From: Prevotella sp.
GTDB taxonomy: Bacteria; Bacteroidota; Bacteroidia; Bacteroidales; Bacteroidaceae
NCBI GenBank assembly: GCA_017554145.1
Contig: JAFZIZ010000002.1
Location: 1-64,000, forward strand
Reading direction: 5' to 3'
DNA length: 64,000 nucleotides
Positions within the stretch are counted from its first letter, which is position 1. Each line of letters opens with the position of its first letter. Shown here piece after piece: positions 1 to 7,063 of the stretch. The notes below the pieces were generated by a model. That model saw only the letters and a program-made list of their open reading frames with translations, ran no database searches and had not been told where the DNA came from. A program made the translations under genes and the position numbers.

Positions 1-1
1 C

Positions 2-385
2 AACACTGTCGGACTATTTACTAACGACAACAAGGCTACCGTCGATTTCTACACGAAAGCCTTTGGTTTTAACACATCATGGGATGGCGAACAGCCGAAT
101 GTAGAGATGTTCCTTGGAGATTGTAGGATCATCCTCTTCCCACGTGGTGCATTTGAGCAGATGGTCTCACAAAAGTTCCAATATCCTCAAGGGCTAAATG
201 GAACAATAGAGCTGAGTTTCGATGTGCCGTCGTTCGCCGACGTTGACAAAGAATATCAGAATGCCCTAAACCATGGTGCAAAGTCTGTTCTCCCTCCGAC
301 GACAGAACCTTGGGGACAACGCACTTGCTACATTGCTGACCCAGATGGAAACCTCATAGAAATAGGATCGTTTGTAGAAAAATAA
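2..385 (+). CDS. VOC-family (glyoxalase/bleomycin-resistance fold) protein, 5' truncated by the window edge
   Basis: The reading frame is open from base 2, so the gene starts upstream of the window; about 127 residues are visible. The first visible residues (NTVGLFTNDN, then VDFYTKAFGF) are the beta-alpha opening of a vicinal-oxygen-chelate module, and the end (YIADPDGNLIEIGSF) is the classic VOC closing strand with the metal-ligand Glu. VOC proteins are small soluble enzymes or antibiotic-binding proteins; the substrate cannot be read here. It is followed after 7 bp by an unknown gene, in a run of closely spaced small genes reaching 2430. Family call is firm; function is unknown. Confidence 0.85.
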   Translation, partial: NTVGLFTNDNKATVDFYTKAFGFNTSWDGEQPNVEMFLGDCRIILFPRGAFEQMVSQKFQYPQGLNGTIELSFDVPSFADVDKEYQNALNHGAKSVLPPTTEPWGQRTCYIADPDGNLIEIGSFVEK

Positions 386-392
386 AATTAAT

Positions 393-752
393 ATGGGTTA
401 TAAAGAAGAGGCTATAGAATGCGTCAAGGATCATGTCCTCCCGTTACATAAGCAAATCTATGCCAAGTATGATGGGAATTTCGACAGGATCTACTCGGAA
501 GGATACAACAGCAAGTCGTATCAGGGGCGGGTTATTGAGCCAGGGAAGATTTATGAACTGAGTTATTCGGAATGTTCATGCCCCAAGGTAAAATGTGGAC
601 TCAGGAGCAATCCGGAACAATGCGAGTGCTCCAGGCAAAGCATTTTATATATTTTGTCGCAGCTTGAACCTGACAGCCAGTTCGATGTCCGGATTGAGAA
701 TACGATTCTAAGAGGAGGTGATAGTTGTACTTTCAGGATAGCGAGGCGTTAA
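393..752 (+). CDS. Cys-rich conserved hypothetical protein, ATC-hydrolase/V4R-like C-terminus
   Basis: 119 residues with no signal peptide or membrane segment. The middle is rich in cysteine (YSECSCPKVKC, then CECS; six cysteines within about 20 residues), which suggests a metal or Fe-S site or a thiol switch. The C-terminal ENTILRGGDSCTFRI resembles the last strand of small-molecule-binding domains in L-2-amino-thiazoline-4-carboxylate hydrolase-like and V4R proteins, where a Gly-Gly-x-x-Cys-x-Phe pattern closes the pocket. This likeness is by eye only. The gene lies 7 bp after the VOC gene and 6 bp before the acetyltransferase gene, so it is probably cotranscribed with both. I do not assign a function. 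Confidence 0.7.
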   Translation: MGYKEEAIECVKDHVLPLHKQIYAKYDGNFDRIYSEGYNSKSYQGRVIEPGKIYELSYSECSCPKVKCGLRSNPEQCECSRQSILYILSQLEPDSQFDVRIENTILRGGDSCTFRIARR

Positions 753-758
753 TAGATT

Positions 759-1376
759 ATGAAGAGAGAAATAAACCTTCAAGAGAGTAATCGTGCTGAA
801 GCATTCCGTCTGTGGATGTCGTCGCCCATGCCAATGGTGACGCTGGTGAAAACGCTGGATGTCAGCCGTTTGGTAAAGGTCGGCAAGAAGAGTGGCTTGA
901 AGTTCACCACTCTGATGTGCTGGTGCATCGGAAAGGCGGCGAGTCAGATTGAGGAGTTTTACACCCTGCCAGAAAACGGCAAACTGTTTCAATATGACAG
1001 GCTCGCCATCAATGTCATCGTGAATAATAAGGATGGCGGCATCAACTCCTGCGACATTCCTTTCTCTGATGACATACAGCAATTCAATCGCGACTATTTG
1101 GAACTGACCAAGCAAGCAGCGAATGAATGTAAGAGTTCCTTCCTTGACGACTACATGGTTATCGGCACATCTGCCATAATACAAACGGAGCTCGACTGCA
1201 TGGTCAACCAATACACCGACCAGTTCTGCAATCCAATGGTGATGTGGGGCAAATATCGCAAGGGTCTGTTCAAGACCACGCTGCCCGTATCGTTCCAATT
1301 CCATCATGTCCAGATGGATGGAGGCCATGCTGCACGGTTCCTTCAGCGTTTACAGAATGAAATTAATAATTTATAA
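759..1376 (+). CDS. CatA-like chloramphenicol acetyltransferase-family O-acyltransferase
   Basis: 205 residues, close to the usual 210-220 of type A chloramphenicol acetyltransferases. The signature is FHHVQMDGG at residues 181-189: His183 matches the catalytic base of the HHxxxDG motif, with Asp187 and Gly188. The N-terminal helix and the strand LAINVIVNNKDGG also fit the fold. The Ser/Trp region around residues 137-145 (GTSAIIQTE) departs from true CATs, so the acceptor may not be chloramphenicol; xenobiotic or sugar acyltransfer is equally possible. The family normally works as a cytoplasmic acetyl-CoA-dependent trimer. It sits 6 bp after the Cys-rich gene and 7 bp before the isochorismatase-like gene, in the same unit. 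Confidence 0.8.
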   Translation: MKREINLQESNRAEAFRLWMSSPMPMVTLVKTLDVSRLVKVGKKSGLKFTTLMCWCIGKAASQIEEFYTLPENGKLFQYDRLAINVIVNNKDGGINSCDIPFSDDIQQFNRDYLELTKQAANECKSSFLDDYMVIGTSAIIQTELDCMVNQYTDQFCNPMVMWGKYRKGLFKTTLPVSFQFHHVQMDGGHAARFLQRLQNEINNL

Positions 1377-1383
1377 ACCATAT

Positions 1384-1869
1384 ATGCGAACAAAAGCACT
1401 TGTCGTTATCGACATCCAGAATGACATCACGAAACACTACCGCGACATTGTTGACAACATCAATGCTGCTATCGACTGGGCGGTAAACGAGGGGATGCAC
1501 GTCGTCTATATCAAGCACAACAACATCACAGCCAGCACACGGACCTTTAAGCCCGGCACTCGTGGCGAGGAATTGGCACCAGAACTGAAGGTGGTATCGG
1601 ATAACGTCTTTGTGAAGACAAAGAGTAATGCTTTGACGAGTGAGGCGTTTGCCACATTCATAGCGGAAAATGGAATCACGGAGTTCTATGTTGTTGGTGC
1701 TGATGCTACCGCCTGCGTGAAGTCCACCTGTTTCAACATGCGGAAAGCAGGCTATATTGTGCACGTTCTCTCTGACTGTGTCACCAGTTATGACCTAAAG
1801 AAACTGTCAGAGATGCTGGCATACTATGCCAAGCAGGGTTGCGAATTGATTACTTTACATGAACTATAA
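1384..1869 (+). CDS. Isochorismatase-family cysteine hydrolase
   Basis: 161 residues when started at the ATG at 1384 (MRTKALVVIDIQND); the frame is open further up to 1306, but that part overlaps the acetyltransferase gene and lacks family likeness. The Asp-Lys-Cys triad is visible: Asp10 in VVIDIQND, Lys78 in VKTKSNAL, and Cys111 in GADATACVKST. These enzymes are small Rossmann-like cytoplasmic hydrolases acting on isochorismate, nicotinamide or other amides through a Cys nucleophile; the substrate here is unknown. There is a 7-bp gap to the gene before and 33 bp to the reductase after it. Confidence 0.88.
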   Translation: MRTKALVVIDIQNDITKHYRDIVDNINAAIDWAVNEGMHVVYIKHNNITASTRTFKPGTRGEELAPELKVVSDNVFVKTKSNALTSEAFATFIAENGITEFYVVGADATACVKSTCFNMRKAGYIVHVLSDCVTSYDLKKLSEMLAYYAKQGCELITLHEL

Positions 1870-1902
1870 GAAATGATAGGTATTACCATTGTCTGATTAG
1901 TA

Positions 1903-2430
1903 ATGAACATATTGATTATATCTGGAAGCCCACGTAAAGGCGGAAATACAGAACTGTTGGCTGAAGCTTTTGCCAAAGGAGCTGCAGAGCATCATGTGGA
2001 GATAGTCTCTGTACGTAATTATCAGGTGAACCCATGTCTGGGTTGCAACGCTTGCTTCAAAACGAACGGTATCTGTGCTCAGAAGGATGACATGGACATC
2101 ATCTATGAAAAGATGAATCAGGCAGATATGCTTGTCATTGCCTCGCCAGTCTATTTCTATGGTATTAGCGCTCAGTTGAAAGCCGTCATCGACAGGTTCC
2201 ACAATCCCATCCGTGACACTTTCCACATCAAGAAGATGGCATTGCTGCTTGTTGGTGCCGCATCGCTGCCAGAATTGTTTGATGCCATTCTGACGGAATA
2301 TAACCTCTGCTTGAAATTCTTCAATATTGAGGATGCGGGCAAGGTACTTGTCAGAGGTGTAAAAGACAAAGGTGACATCAAAGGAACACGATTTATAGAA
2401 GAAGCCTATCAGTTAGGCGCATTAATATAG
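1903..2430 (+). CDS. NAD(P)H-dependent flavodoxin-like oxidoreductase (iron-sulfur flavoprotein type)
   Basis: 175 residues. The N-terminus MNILIISGSPRKGGNT is the FMN-phosphate loop of NADPH-dependent FMN reductases. CLGCNACFKTNGIC (about residues 47-60) is the cysteine cluster of the iron-sulfur flavoprotein-like subgroup, and ADMLVIASPVYFYGISAQLK is the flavin ring-binding loop. The likely role is cytoplasmic FMN-dependent reduction of quinones or other acceptors. It ends the small-gene cluster; the next 116 bp contain the regulatory region of the outer-membrane gene at 2547. Confidence 0.88.
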   Translation: MNILIISGSPRKGGNTELLAEAFAKGAAEHHVEIVSVRNYQVNPCLGCNACFKTNGICAQKDDMDIIYEKMNQADMLVIASPVYFYGISAQLKAVIDRFHNPIRDTFHIKKMALLLVGAASLPELFDAILTEYNLCLKFFNIEDAGKVLVRGVKDKGDIKGTRFIEEAYQLGALI

Positions 2431-2439
2431 ACCCCGTCC

Positions 2440-2508
2440 TACCATTCGTCACAGAATTGTACCATTCGTCACATATTGGAGCTAAGTCGCAACTTTAGCA
2501 TATCTCTG
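2440..2508 (+). promoter_or_regulatory. Two 14-bp direct repeats plus -7 box: candidate LytTR operator/promoter for the gene at 2547
   Basis: TACCATTCGTCACA occurs exactly twice, at 2440-2453 and 2460-2473, with a 20-bp period. The core CGTCACA starts at 2447 and 2467. A -7-like box TATCTCTG (one mismatch to TAnnTTTG) lies at 2501-2508, 34 bp after the second core start. The same geometry recurs upstream of 5047 and 7064. LytTR proteins are known to bind direct repeats about two helical turns apart, and a LytTR gene lies at 5939-6817; the link between them is inferred. Confidence 0.65.
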
Positions 2509-2546
2509 TATCGTCAAACTGGCAAATTATTCAAAATTGCAGAGTT

Positions 2547-4934
2547 ATGAAAAAGTTAAGTTTGAAAATGATAGCCTTGATAGCTACAGTGATGATGAGC
2601 CTGACAGCTCAGGCTGAAACTCAGGACGTAGGTGGACGAATAATAGACCAGAATGGCGAGCCGCTACCGTTTGTCAGTGTGGCGCTGCTTTCGGCAGACT
2701 CTACTTATATCCAGGGGGCTACGAGTGACGAGAATGGAGTGTTTATGATTCAGACAACGGATGCGTGTTGCATCCTGCGACTTTCGTATATCGGCTATCG
2801 TACGCAATACGTGGATGTAAAAGGTGCGGATATGGGTACCATCCAGATGGAGGAAAACCAGCCGATGCTCAGTGAGATTATCGTAAAAGGCCAGATGCCA
2901 AAGACGAAACTTACGGGCAACTCAATGGTGACCATCATTCAGGGCACCATTCTCTCGCAATCAGGAACGGCAAAGGAAATGCTGGCGAAGGTGCCCGGTA
3001 TGACAGCCAAGGGTGACGATCTGGAGGTGCTGGGCAAAGGTACACCTATCTTTTATATTAACGGACGCAAGATGCACGACAAGGAAGAACTGAAGCGGCT
3101 GCGTTCGGAGGAGATTGCGAGTGTGGAGGTGATTACCAATCCTGGTGCACAATACGATGCTACGATATCATCAGTCGTGAAAATCAAGACTATCCGCAGG
3201 GAGGGCGACGGCTTTGGCTTTGACTTGAATACAGGTTTAAATCAAGATCTAAAATTTGGCGAGAGCGACCCTAATGCCCAGTTGAACCTGCGTTACCGCC
3301 ATAACAACCTCGACCTGTTTGGTATGCTGAACTACTGGAAATGGGACCAGACGACACTTTTCTACGACGACCAGTCAAACTATCTGCCTACTGACAAGGG
3401 AGTTTTGAACATCGTTCAGAATTCTCATTCGAGAAATCATTTTAAGAACAATGGGATTGACTATAATCTGGGGTTCAACTGGCAGATAGCAGAAAATCAT
3501 TCTGTTGGTGTCAGAATCCAACGCAATGACCGCTTCAATGCCACCACAGACCTGATGGTGGAAACGGACATCGAACGCCAGCCTCTCCAGCAGAAGGAGC
3601 ACAATTATTCTACTCAAGACGAGCATCGCCACACCTTCTACAATTGGGAGAGCAATGCCTATTATAACGGTCAGGTAGGTAAGATGGGCATTGACTTGAA
3701 CGTGGATTTCCTGACGGACAAGACTGTTGTGGATAATCATATCAATGAACTCGTTAATCATACAGACCATCATGCTATGGAGCAGGACAATAGCACATTT
3801 ACTCGTCTGTGGGCTACGAAACTAGTGCTGACCTACCCCATCTGGAAAGGACAGTTGGAGGCAGGAACGGAGCTCTCGTTTGTGACGCGCAGCAACAGTT
3901 CCTCTATCACCAACTATCCCCTGCCCGCTTCCGATTCGAAGGTGAAGGAAAACAATATCGCTGCCTTCGTGGCCTACAACTTCAACCTCGAGAAACTGGG
4001 TAACCTCAGTGCTGGTTTGCGCTATGAGCATGTGGGATTCGACTATATGGATCATCTCGATGCAAAGAACAATATGAATCGCTATCAGGACGAGTTCTTC
4101 CCCAGTCTGTCGTGGGCCAGACAGTTCGGATCCGTGCAGACTTCGGTAGCCTATAGTTTCAAGACCATCCGTCCCGACTATAACAGCTTGAGCGACCGCA
4201 TTACATATATCAACTCCTACACGCTGTTGCAGGGCGACCCGACGCTGAAGAATGCTACGATGCAGGAGGTGAGCCTCAATGCCCGCTATAAGTGGCTGAA
4301 CCTCTTTGCGGCCTACGAGCGTCGTGATAACACGTTGTCGCAACTGCCTTACGCCTATAGCAATGAAGGCATGATTATAATTAAACGCGTGAATCTGACA
4401 GACCCAGTTCGTAATCTGGCTGTCTTCCTCTCTGTCAATCCCACCTTCGGCATCTGGAGTCCCAACTGGACTGTTGGTGGACAGAAGTTCTGGAACACGA
4501 TGGAATTTGACGATCCGCGTTCTGCGACAGGCAAAGTCAAGGAGACCTACACCAAGCCCATCTTCTTCATCGACCTGAACAACACCTTCCGCCTGCCACA
4601 CCGTTTGCAACTGGAGGCCAACATGAACATCATGACCAAGGGTGATGTCATCAACTTCCGGATGCAGTCAGCCTCATATAATCTTGGCTTCGTGGTTCAG
4701 AAATGTTGGCTGAAGAATGACGCTCTCTGTCTGCGCGCCAGCATCAACGACGTGTTGCAGCGTAGTGTTCAGACCATACACATGGACTGTGGCGGTTATC
4801 AGATGACAGAGAACGCTGTGCGCAGCAACCACCGTCTGAACATCTCGCTGCGCTACACCTTCAACGCCTCGAAGAGCAAGTACAAGGGCACTGGTGCCGG
4901 ACAGGCTGAGCGTCAGCGAATGAGTGGTAACTAA
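2547..4934 (+). CDS. Outer-membrane beta-barrel protein with N-terminal carboxypeptidase-like domain (TonB-receptor-like)
   Basis: 795 residues. A signal peptide (MKKLSLKMIALIATVMMSLTAQA) is followed by a carboxypeptidase-regulatory-like beta-sandwich at about residues 27-105 (VGGRIIDQNGEPLPFVSV, LRLSYIGYRTQYV), a plug-like domain at about 110-220 (LAKVPGMTAKGDDL, IASVEVITNPGAQYDA), and a long barrel. The C-terminal tail SKYKGTGAGQ is shared with the paralogue at 7064. The architecture matches the Bacteroidetes OMP beta-barrel family related to TonB-dependent receptors; there is no SusD partner, so a SusC role is unlikely. The ligand is unknown. Repeats upstream suggest LytTR control. Confidence 0.85.
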   Translation: MKKLSLKMIALIATVMMSLTAQAETQDVGGRIIDQNGEPLPFVSVALLSADSTYIQGATSDENGVFMIQTTDACCILRLSYIGYRTQYVDVKGADMGTIQMEENQPMLSEIIVKGQMPKTKLTGNSMVTIIQGTILSQSGTAKEMLAKVPGMTAKGDDLEVLGKGTPIFYINGRKMHDKEELKRLRSEEIASVEVITNPGAQYDATISSVVKIKTIRREGDGFGFDLNTGLNQDLKFGESDPNAQLNLRYRHNNLDLFGMLNYWKWDQTTLFYDDQSNYLPTDKGVLNIVQNSHSRNHFKNNGIDYNLGFNWQIAENHSVGVRIQRNDRFNATTDLMVETDIERQPLQQKEHNYSTQDEHRHTFYNWESNAYYNGQVGKMGIDLNVDFLTDKTVVDNHINELVNHTDHHAMEQDNSTFTRLWATKLVLTYPIWKGQLEAGTELSFVTRSNSSSITNYPLPASDSKVKENNIAAFVAYNFNLEKLGNLSAGLRYEHVGFDYMDHLDAKNNMNRYQDEFFPSLSWARQFGSVQTSVAYSFKTIRPDYNSLSDRITYINSYTLLQGDPTLKNATMQEVSLNARYKWLNLFAAYERRDNTLSQLPYAYSNEGMIIIKRVNLTDPVRNLAVFLSVNPTFGIWSPNWTVGGQKFWNTMEFDDPRSATGKVKETYTKPIFFIDLNNTFRLPHRLQLEANMNIMTKGDVINFRMQSASYNLGFVVQKCWLKNDALCLRASINDVLQRSVQTIHMDCGGYQMTENAVRSNHRLNISLRYTFNASKSKYKGTGAGQAERQRMSGN

Positions 4935-5002
4935 CCATTCATCACAAATAAGTGCAGATTATCCCAAATTTTTGGCTATATCCGCGACTATATGTACCTT
5001 TG
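4935..5002 (+). promoter_or_regulatory. Candidate LytTR operator and promoter of the PhzF-family gene
   Basis: ACCATTCATCACA at 4935-4947 is a near copy of the repeats at 2440-2473. A weaker second half-site (core TATCCCA, 4961-4967) follows 20 bp later and is part of TATCCCAAATTTTTGG (4961-4976), which recurs with two mismatches at 6944-6959. The -7 box TACCTTTG is at 4995-5002, 34 bp after the second core start. Binding by the LytTR protein encoded nearby is inferred. Confidence 0.65.
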
Positions 5003-5046
5003 CTGTCGAAATAAAATGATAAACAAACAATCAATAAACAGAGATA

Positions 5047-5925
5047 ATGAAACAATACAGATATGTTAAGAGCAACGCCTTTACATCAGGCGATTCGCTC
5101 GGCAATCCTGCGGCATGCATTTTTACAGGGCAAGAGGATTTAACTCCAGAACAGATGCAGGCAATAGCTGCCGAGCATAAGGGGTTTGTGATGGAAGTGG
5201 TGTTCTGTGGTCAGTCCGATATGGCTGATTGTAAGCTGACCTATTATTCATCAGAATGCGAAGTGGAGTTCTGTGGACATGGAACCATCGCAACCATGTA
5301 TACGATGGTGAAGGAGACGCCAGAACTGATGGCAAAGCCCGTCATAACAGCCGAGACTAATCGCAAGGGAATCATCGAAGTGTTCAATGCCATAGAGGAT
5401 GAGAATGCCGTTTATATCACAGCTCCTGATCCCATAGAGCATCCGATGAAACTTTCTGTCGCACAAATCGAGGATGCGCTTAGTATGCCTCATGGTGCCA
5501 TTCGAAAGGATCTTCCTATCCGAATTATCGATGCAGGTTTGCGTACGCTCCTTGTTCCCATTGCAGACCTCGATACAGAGATTTCTGTCTATCCTAACGA
5601 ACAGAGCCTGAAGACGTTCTGCGAGAACAATGATATCGACATCATCCTTGTATTCTCCAAGCAAACGGCAGACACAACGGCCTTTGCCCACACCAGAGTC
5701 TTCGCTCCCAAGTTCGGCTATCTGGAAGACCCTGCTACTGGTTCTGGTAATAGCGCCTTCGCCAACTATCTGCTGAGCGAAGGACTTTGGAACGGAGAGC
5801 CAATCACCATAGAACAAGGTGGCAATGATCGCATCTTCAACTCCGTAAAGCTTAAATGTCAGGATGGAAAAGTTCTGTTCGGCGGTAAAGCCACCAAAAA
5901 GATAGATGGAGAATATTTAATTTAG
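5047..5925 (+). CDS. PhzF-family isomerase
   Basis: 292 residues, the normal length for the PhzF/diaminopimelate-epimerase-fold family. The N-terminus (YVKSNAFTSGDSLGNPAACI) gives the first half-barrel; EVEFCGHGTIAT and EDPATGSGNSAFANY are the paired glycine-rich substrate-binding loops, and Glu about residue 51 in GFVMEVVF is the expected acid/base. PhzF itself isomerises a phenazine precursor, but most homologues have unknown substrates, and no other phenazine gene is present. It lies between two outer-membrane genes and faces the LytTR gene convergently (13 bp between stops), with its own LytTR-like upstream site. Confidence 0.9.
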   Translation: MKQYRYVKSNAFTSGDSLGNPAACIFTGQEDLTPEQMQAIAAEHKGFVMEVVFCGQSDMADCKLTYYSSECEVEFCGHGTIATMYTMVKETPELMAKPVITAETNRKGIIEVFNAIEDENAVYITAPDPIEHPMKLSVAQIEDALSMPHGAIRKDLPIRIIDAGLRTLLVPIADLDTEISVYPNEQSLKTFCENNDIDIILVFSKQTADTTAFAHTRVFAPKFGYLEDPATGSGNSAFANYLLSEGLWNGEPITIEQGGNDRIFNSVKLKCQDGKVLFGGKATKKIDGEYLI

Positions 5926-5938
5926 GAAATATAGAATC

Positions 5939-6817
5939 CTATCCCAGGAGTTCCTTCAATTTATGGACATTGCTGCGCGAAACGGGGATAGCATCATGAG
6001 TATGATGCATCACGAGCTGCATAGCACGGGAATTGGAGGAGATCTGTTCCACCTGACCGAGATTGACCATAAAGGCACGATGGCAACGGACTATCATAGG
6101 ATAAGCCTGCAGCGCGTCTTCCATCTGTTTCATCGTGGCACGAAGCATATTGGTCTTTACTTCGCCATCGTGTTTGTTCACGACCTTAACATAATTACCG
6201 ACTGCTTCAATATATAACAAGTCGGAAATCTCGAGGGATACATGTTCATTGGTAGTTCCTTCGAGTATTATCTGCGAAACCTGATTGGTGCTACCCTCCT
6301 CTGTTATTTGTGAATCCTGACCAGAATTCTGCAATTTCTTCAGTTGTTCGTTCAGCAGTCTGGTTTCTTCGAGTTCTGCAGCCAAATAACGGCTACGGAA
6401 CTTGAATCGCCAGTAGAGTCCGATGGCAAAGGAAAGGAAAGCGATAATCACCAACGTCTCGAGATAATTGCTCAAAGACAGTTTGTTGCCCTCTACCACA
6501 TCGCTCATCGCAAAGTGGCGGTAGAGGCAGATGAGCAGTGACACCAATGGTGTATTGATACATTGGAAGCGGAGATTGCGACTGATGATATAGCCGACAC
6601 CACGATCGTAGGAACGAGGCATACGGACAACAAATCGCAAAATGACTTCAGTCAGAAAACAACTGAACATGCCTAATGCAAAGATCGCCAACAAATGAAC
6701 ATAGGCCTGCCATTGCCATACTCCGAGTCCAAAGGGCTTGAAGATGGCTATCGCCAGCACCATGAAGGCACAGCTGACAAAACGGATTCTGATGGTTTCT
6801 TTGTGAGTATTGTTCAT
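5939..6817 (-). CDS. Membrane-anchored LytTR-family transcriptional regulator
   Basis: 292 residues from the ATG at 6817. The frame continues upstream to 6889, but those 24 codons translate a 7-bp-period intergenic repeat and the -7 box, so they are probably not coding. Four hydrophobic segments fill about residues 10-160; a coiled coil (AELEETRLLNEQLKKLQN) leads to a LytTR DNA-binding domain at about 200-292 (ISDLLYIEAVGNYVKV, MIVRCHRAFMVNLGQVEQI). There is no receiver domain, so it is a one-component membrane regulator. SQITEEGSTNQV then SQIILEGTTNEHV looks like an in-frame duplication just before the LytTR domain. Likely targets are the direct repeats before 2547, 5047 and 7064, including its own divergent upstream region. 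Confidence 0.88.
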   Translation of the reverse strand: MNNTHKETIRIRFVSCAFMVLAIAIFKPFGLGVWQWQAYVHLLAIFALGMFSCFLTEVILRFVVRMPRSYDRGVGYIISRNLRFQCINTPLVSLLICLYRHFAMSDVVEGNKLSLSNYLETLVIIAFLSFAIGLYWRFKFRSRYLAAELEETRLLNEQLKKLQNSGQDSQITEEGSTNQVSQIILEGTTNEHVSLEISDLLYIEAVGNYVKVVNKHDGEVKTNMLRATMKQMEDALQAYPMIVRCHRAFMVNLGQVEQISSNSRAMQLVMHHTHDAIPVSRSNVHKLKELLG

Positions 6818-6825
6818 ACAGTTGG

Positions 6826-6833
6826 CAAAGATA
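6826..6833 (-). promoter_or_regulatory. -7 box of the LytTR gene, close to its start codon
   Basis: TATCTTTG reads on the minus strand at 6833-6826. Only 8 bases separate it from the ATG at 6817, so the transcript would begin at or just before the start codon (leaderless or nearly so). Confidence 0.6.
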
Positions 6834-6837
6834 GTAA

Positions 6838-6872
6838 ATAATTGATAATTGACAATTGGTAATTGATAATTA
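6838..6872. repeat. Five-copy 7-bp tandem repeat (ATAATTG family)
   Basis: ATAATTG, ATAATTG, ACAATTG, GTAATTG, ATAATTA follow one another at 6838-6872 with an exact 7-bp period. On the other strand the unit is CAATTAT, the same unit as the repeat at 44831-44858. It lies just upstream of the LytTR -7 box. Confidence 0.85.
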
Positions 6873-6883
6873 TTTCCTCCACT

Positions 6884-6986
6884 CATCACATTTAAGCCAT
6901 TTCATCCCACTTTCATGACCGTTTATCACTAAACTACGCAGAATATCCCAGATATTTGGAGGGTTAGCTGACACGTCATAACTTTG
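6884..6986 (+). promoter_or_regulatory. Four phased half-sites and -7 box: candidate LytTR operator/promoter for the gene at 7064
   Basis: Related cores occur at 6884 (CATCACA), 6903 (CATCCCA), 6924 (TATCACT) and 6944 (TATCCCA), spaced 19, 21 and 20 bp. The last lies in TATCCCAGATATTTGG (6944-6959), nearly the same as 4961-4976. The -7 box TAACTTTG is at 6979-6986, 35 bp after the last core start. The array also sits upstream of the divergent LytTR gene, so autoregulation is possible. Confidence 0.6.
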
Positions 6987-7063
6987 CGGTCGAAAGGTGC
7001 CCACTGCAACTTTTTAAAACTATACAACGTCTAACAGGCAAATAGAATTAAATATTTTAGTTT

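Noticed and set aside
708-1328. 206-codon open frame on the minus strand
   Set aside because: It lies opposite the CAT-like gene, has no family motif, and the + strand gene has a full HHxxxDG signature.
1306-1383. Upstream extension of the isochorismatase-like frame
   Set aside because: It overlaps the CAT-like gene and lacks family likeness; the ATG at 1384 begins the first strand.
3822-4610. 262-codon open frame on the minus strand
   Set aside because: Opposite the barrel of the 2547 gene; no recognised motif and no -7 box.
6818-6889. Upstream extension of the LytTR frame (24 codons)
   Set aside because: These codons translate a 7-bp tandem repeat and the -7 box.
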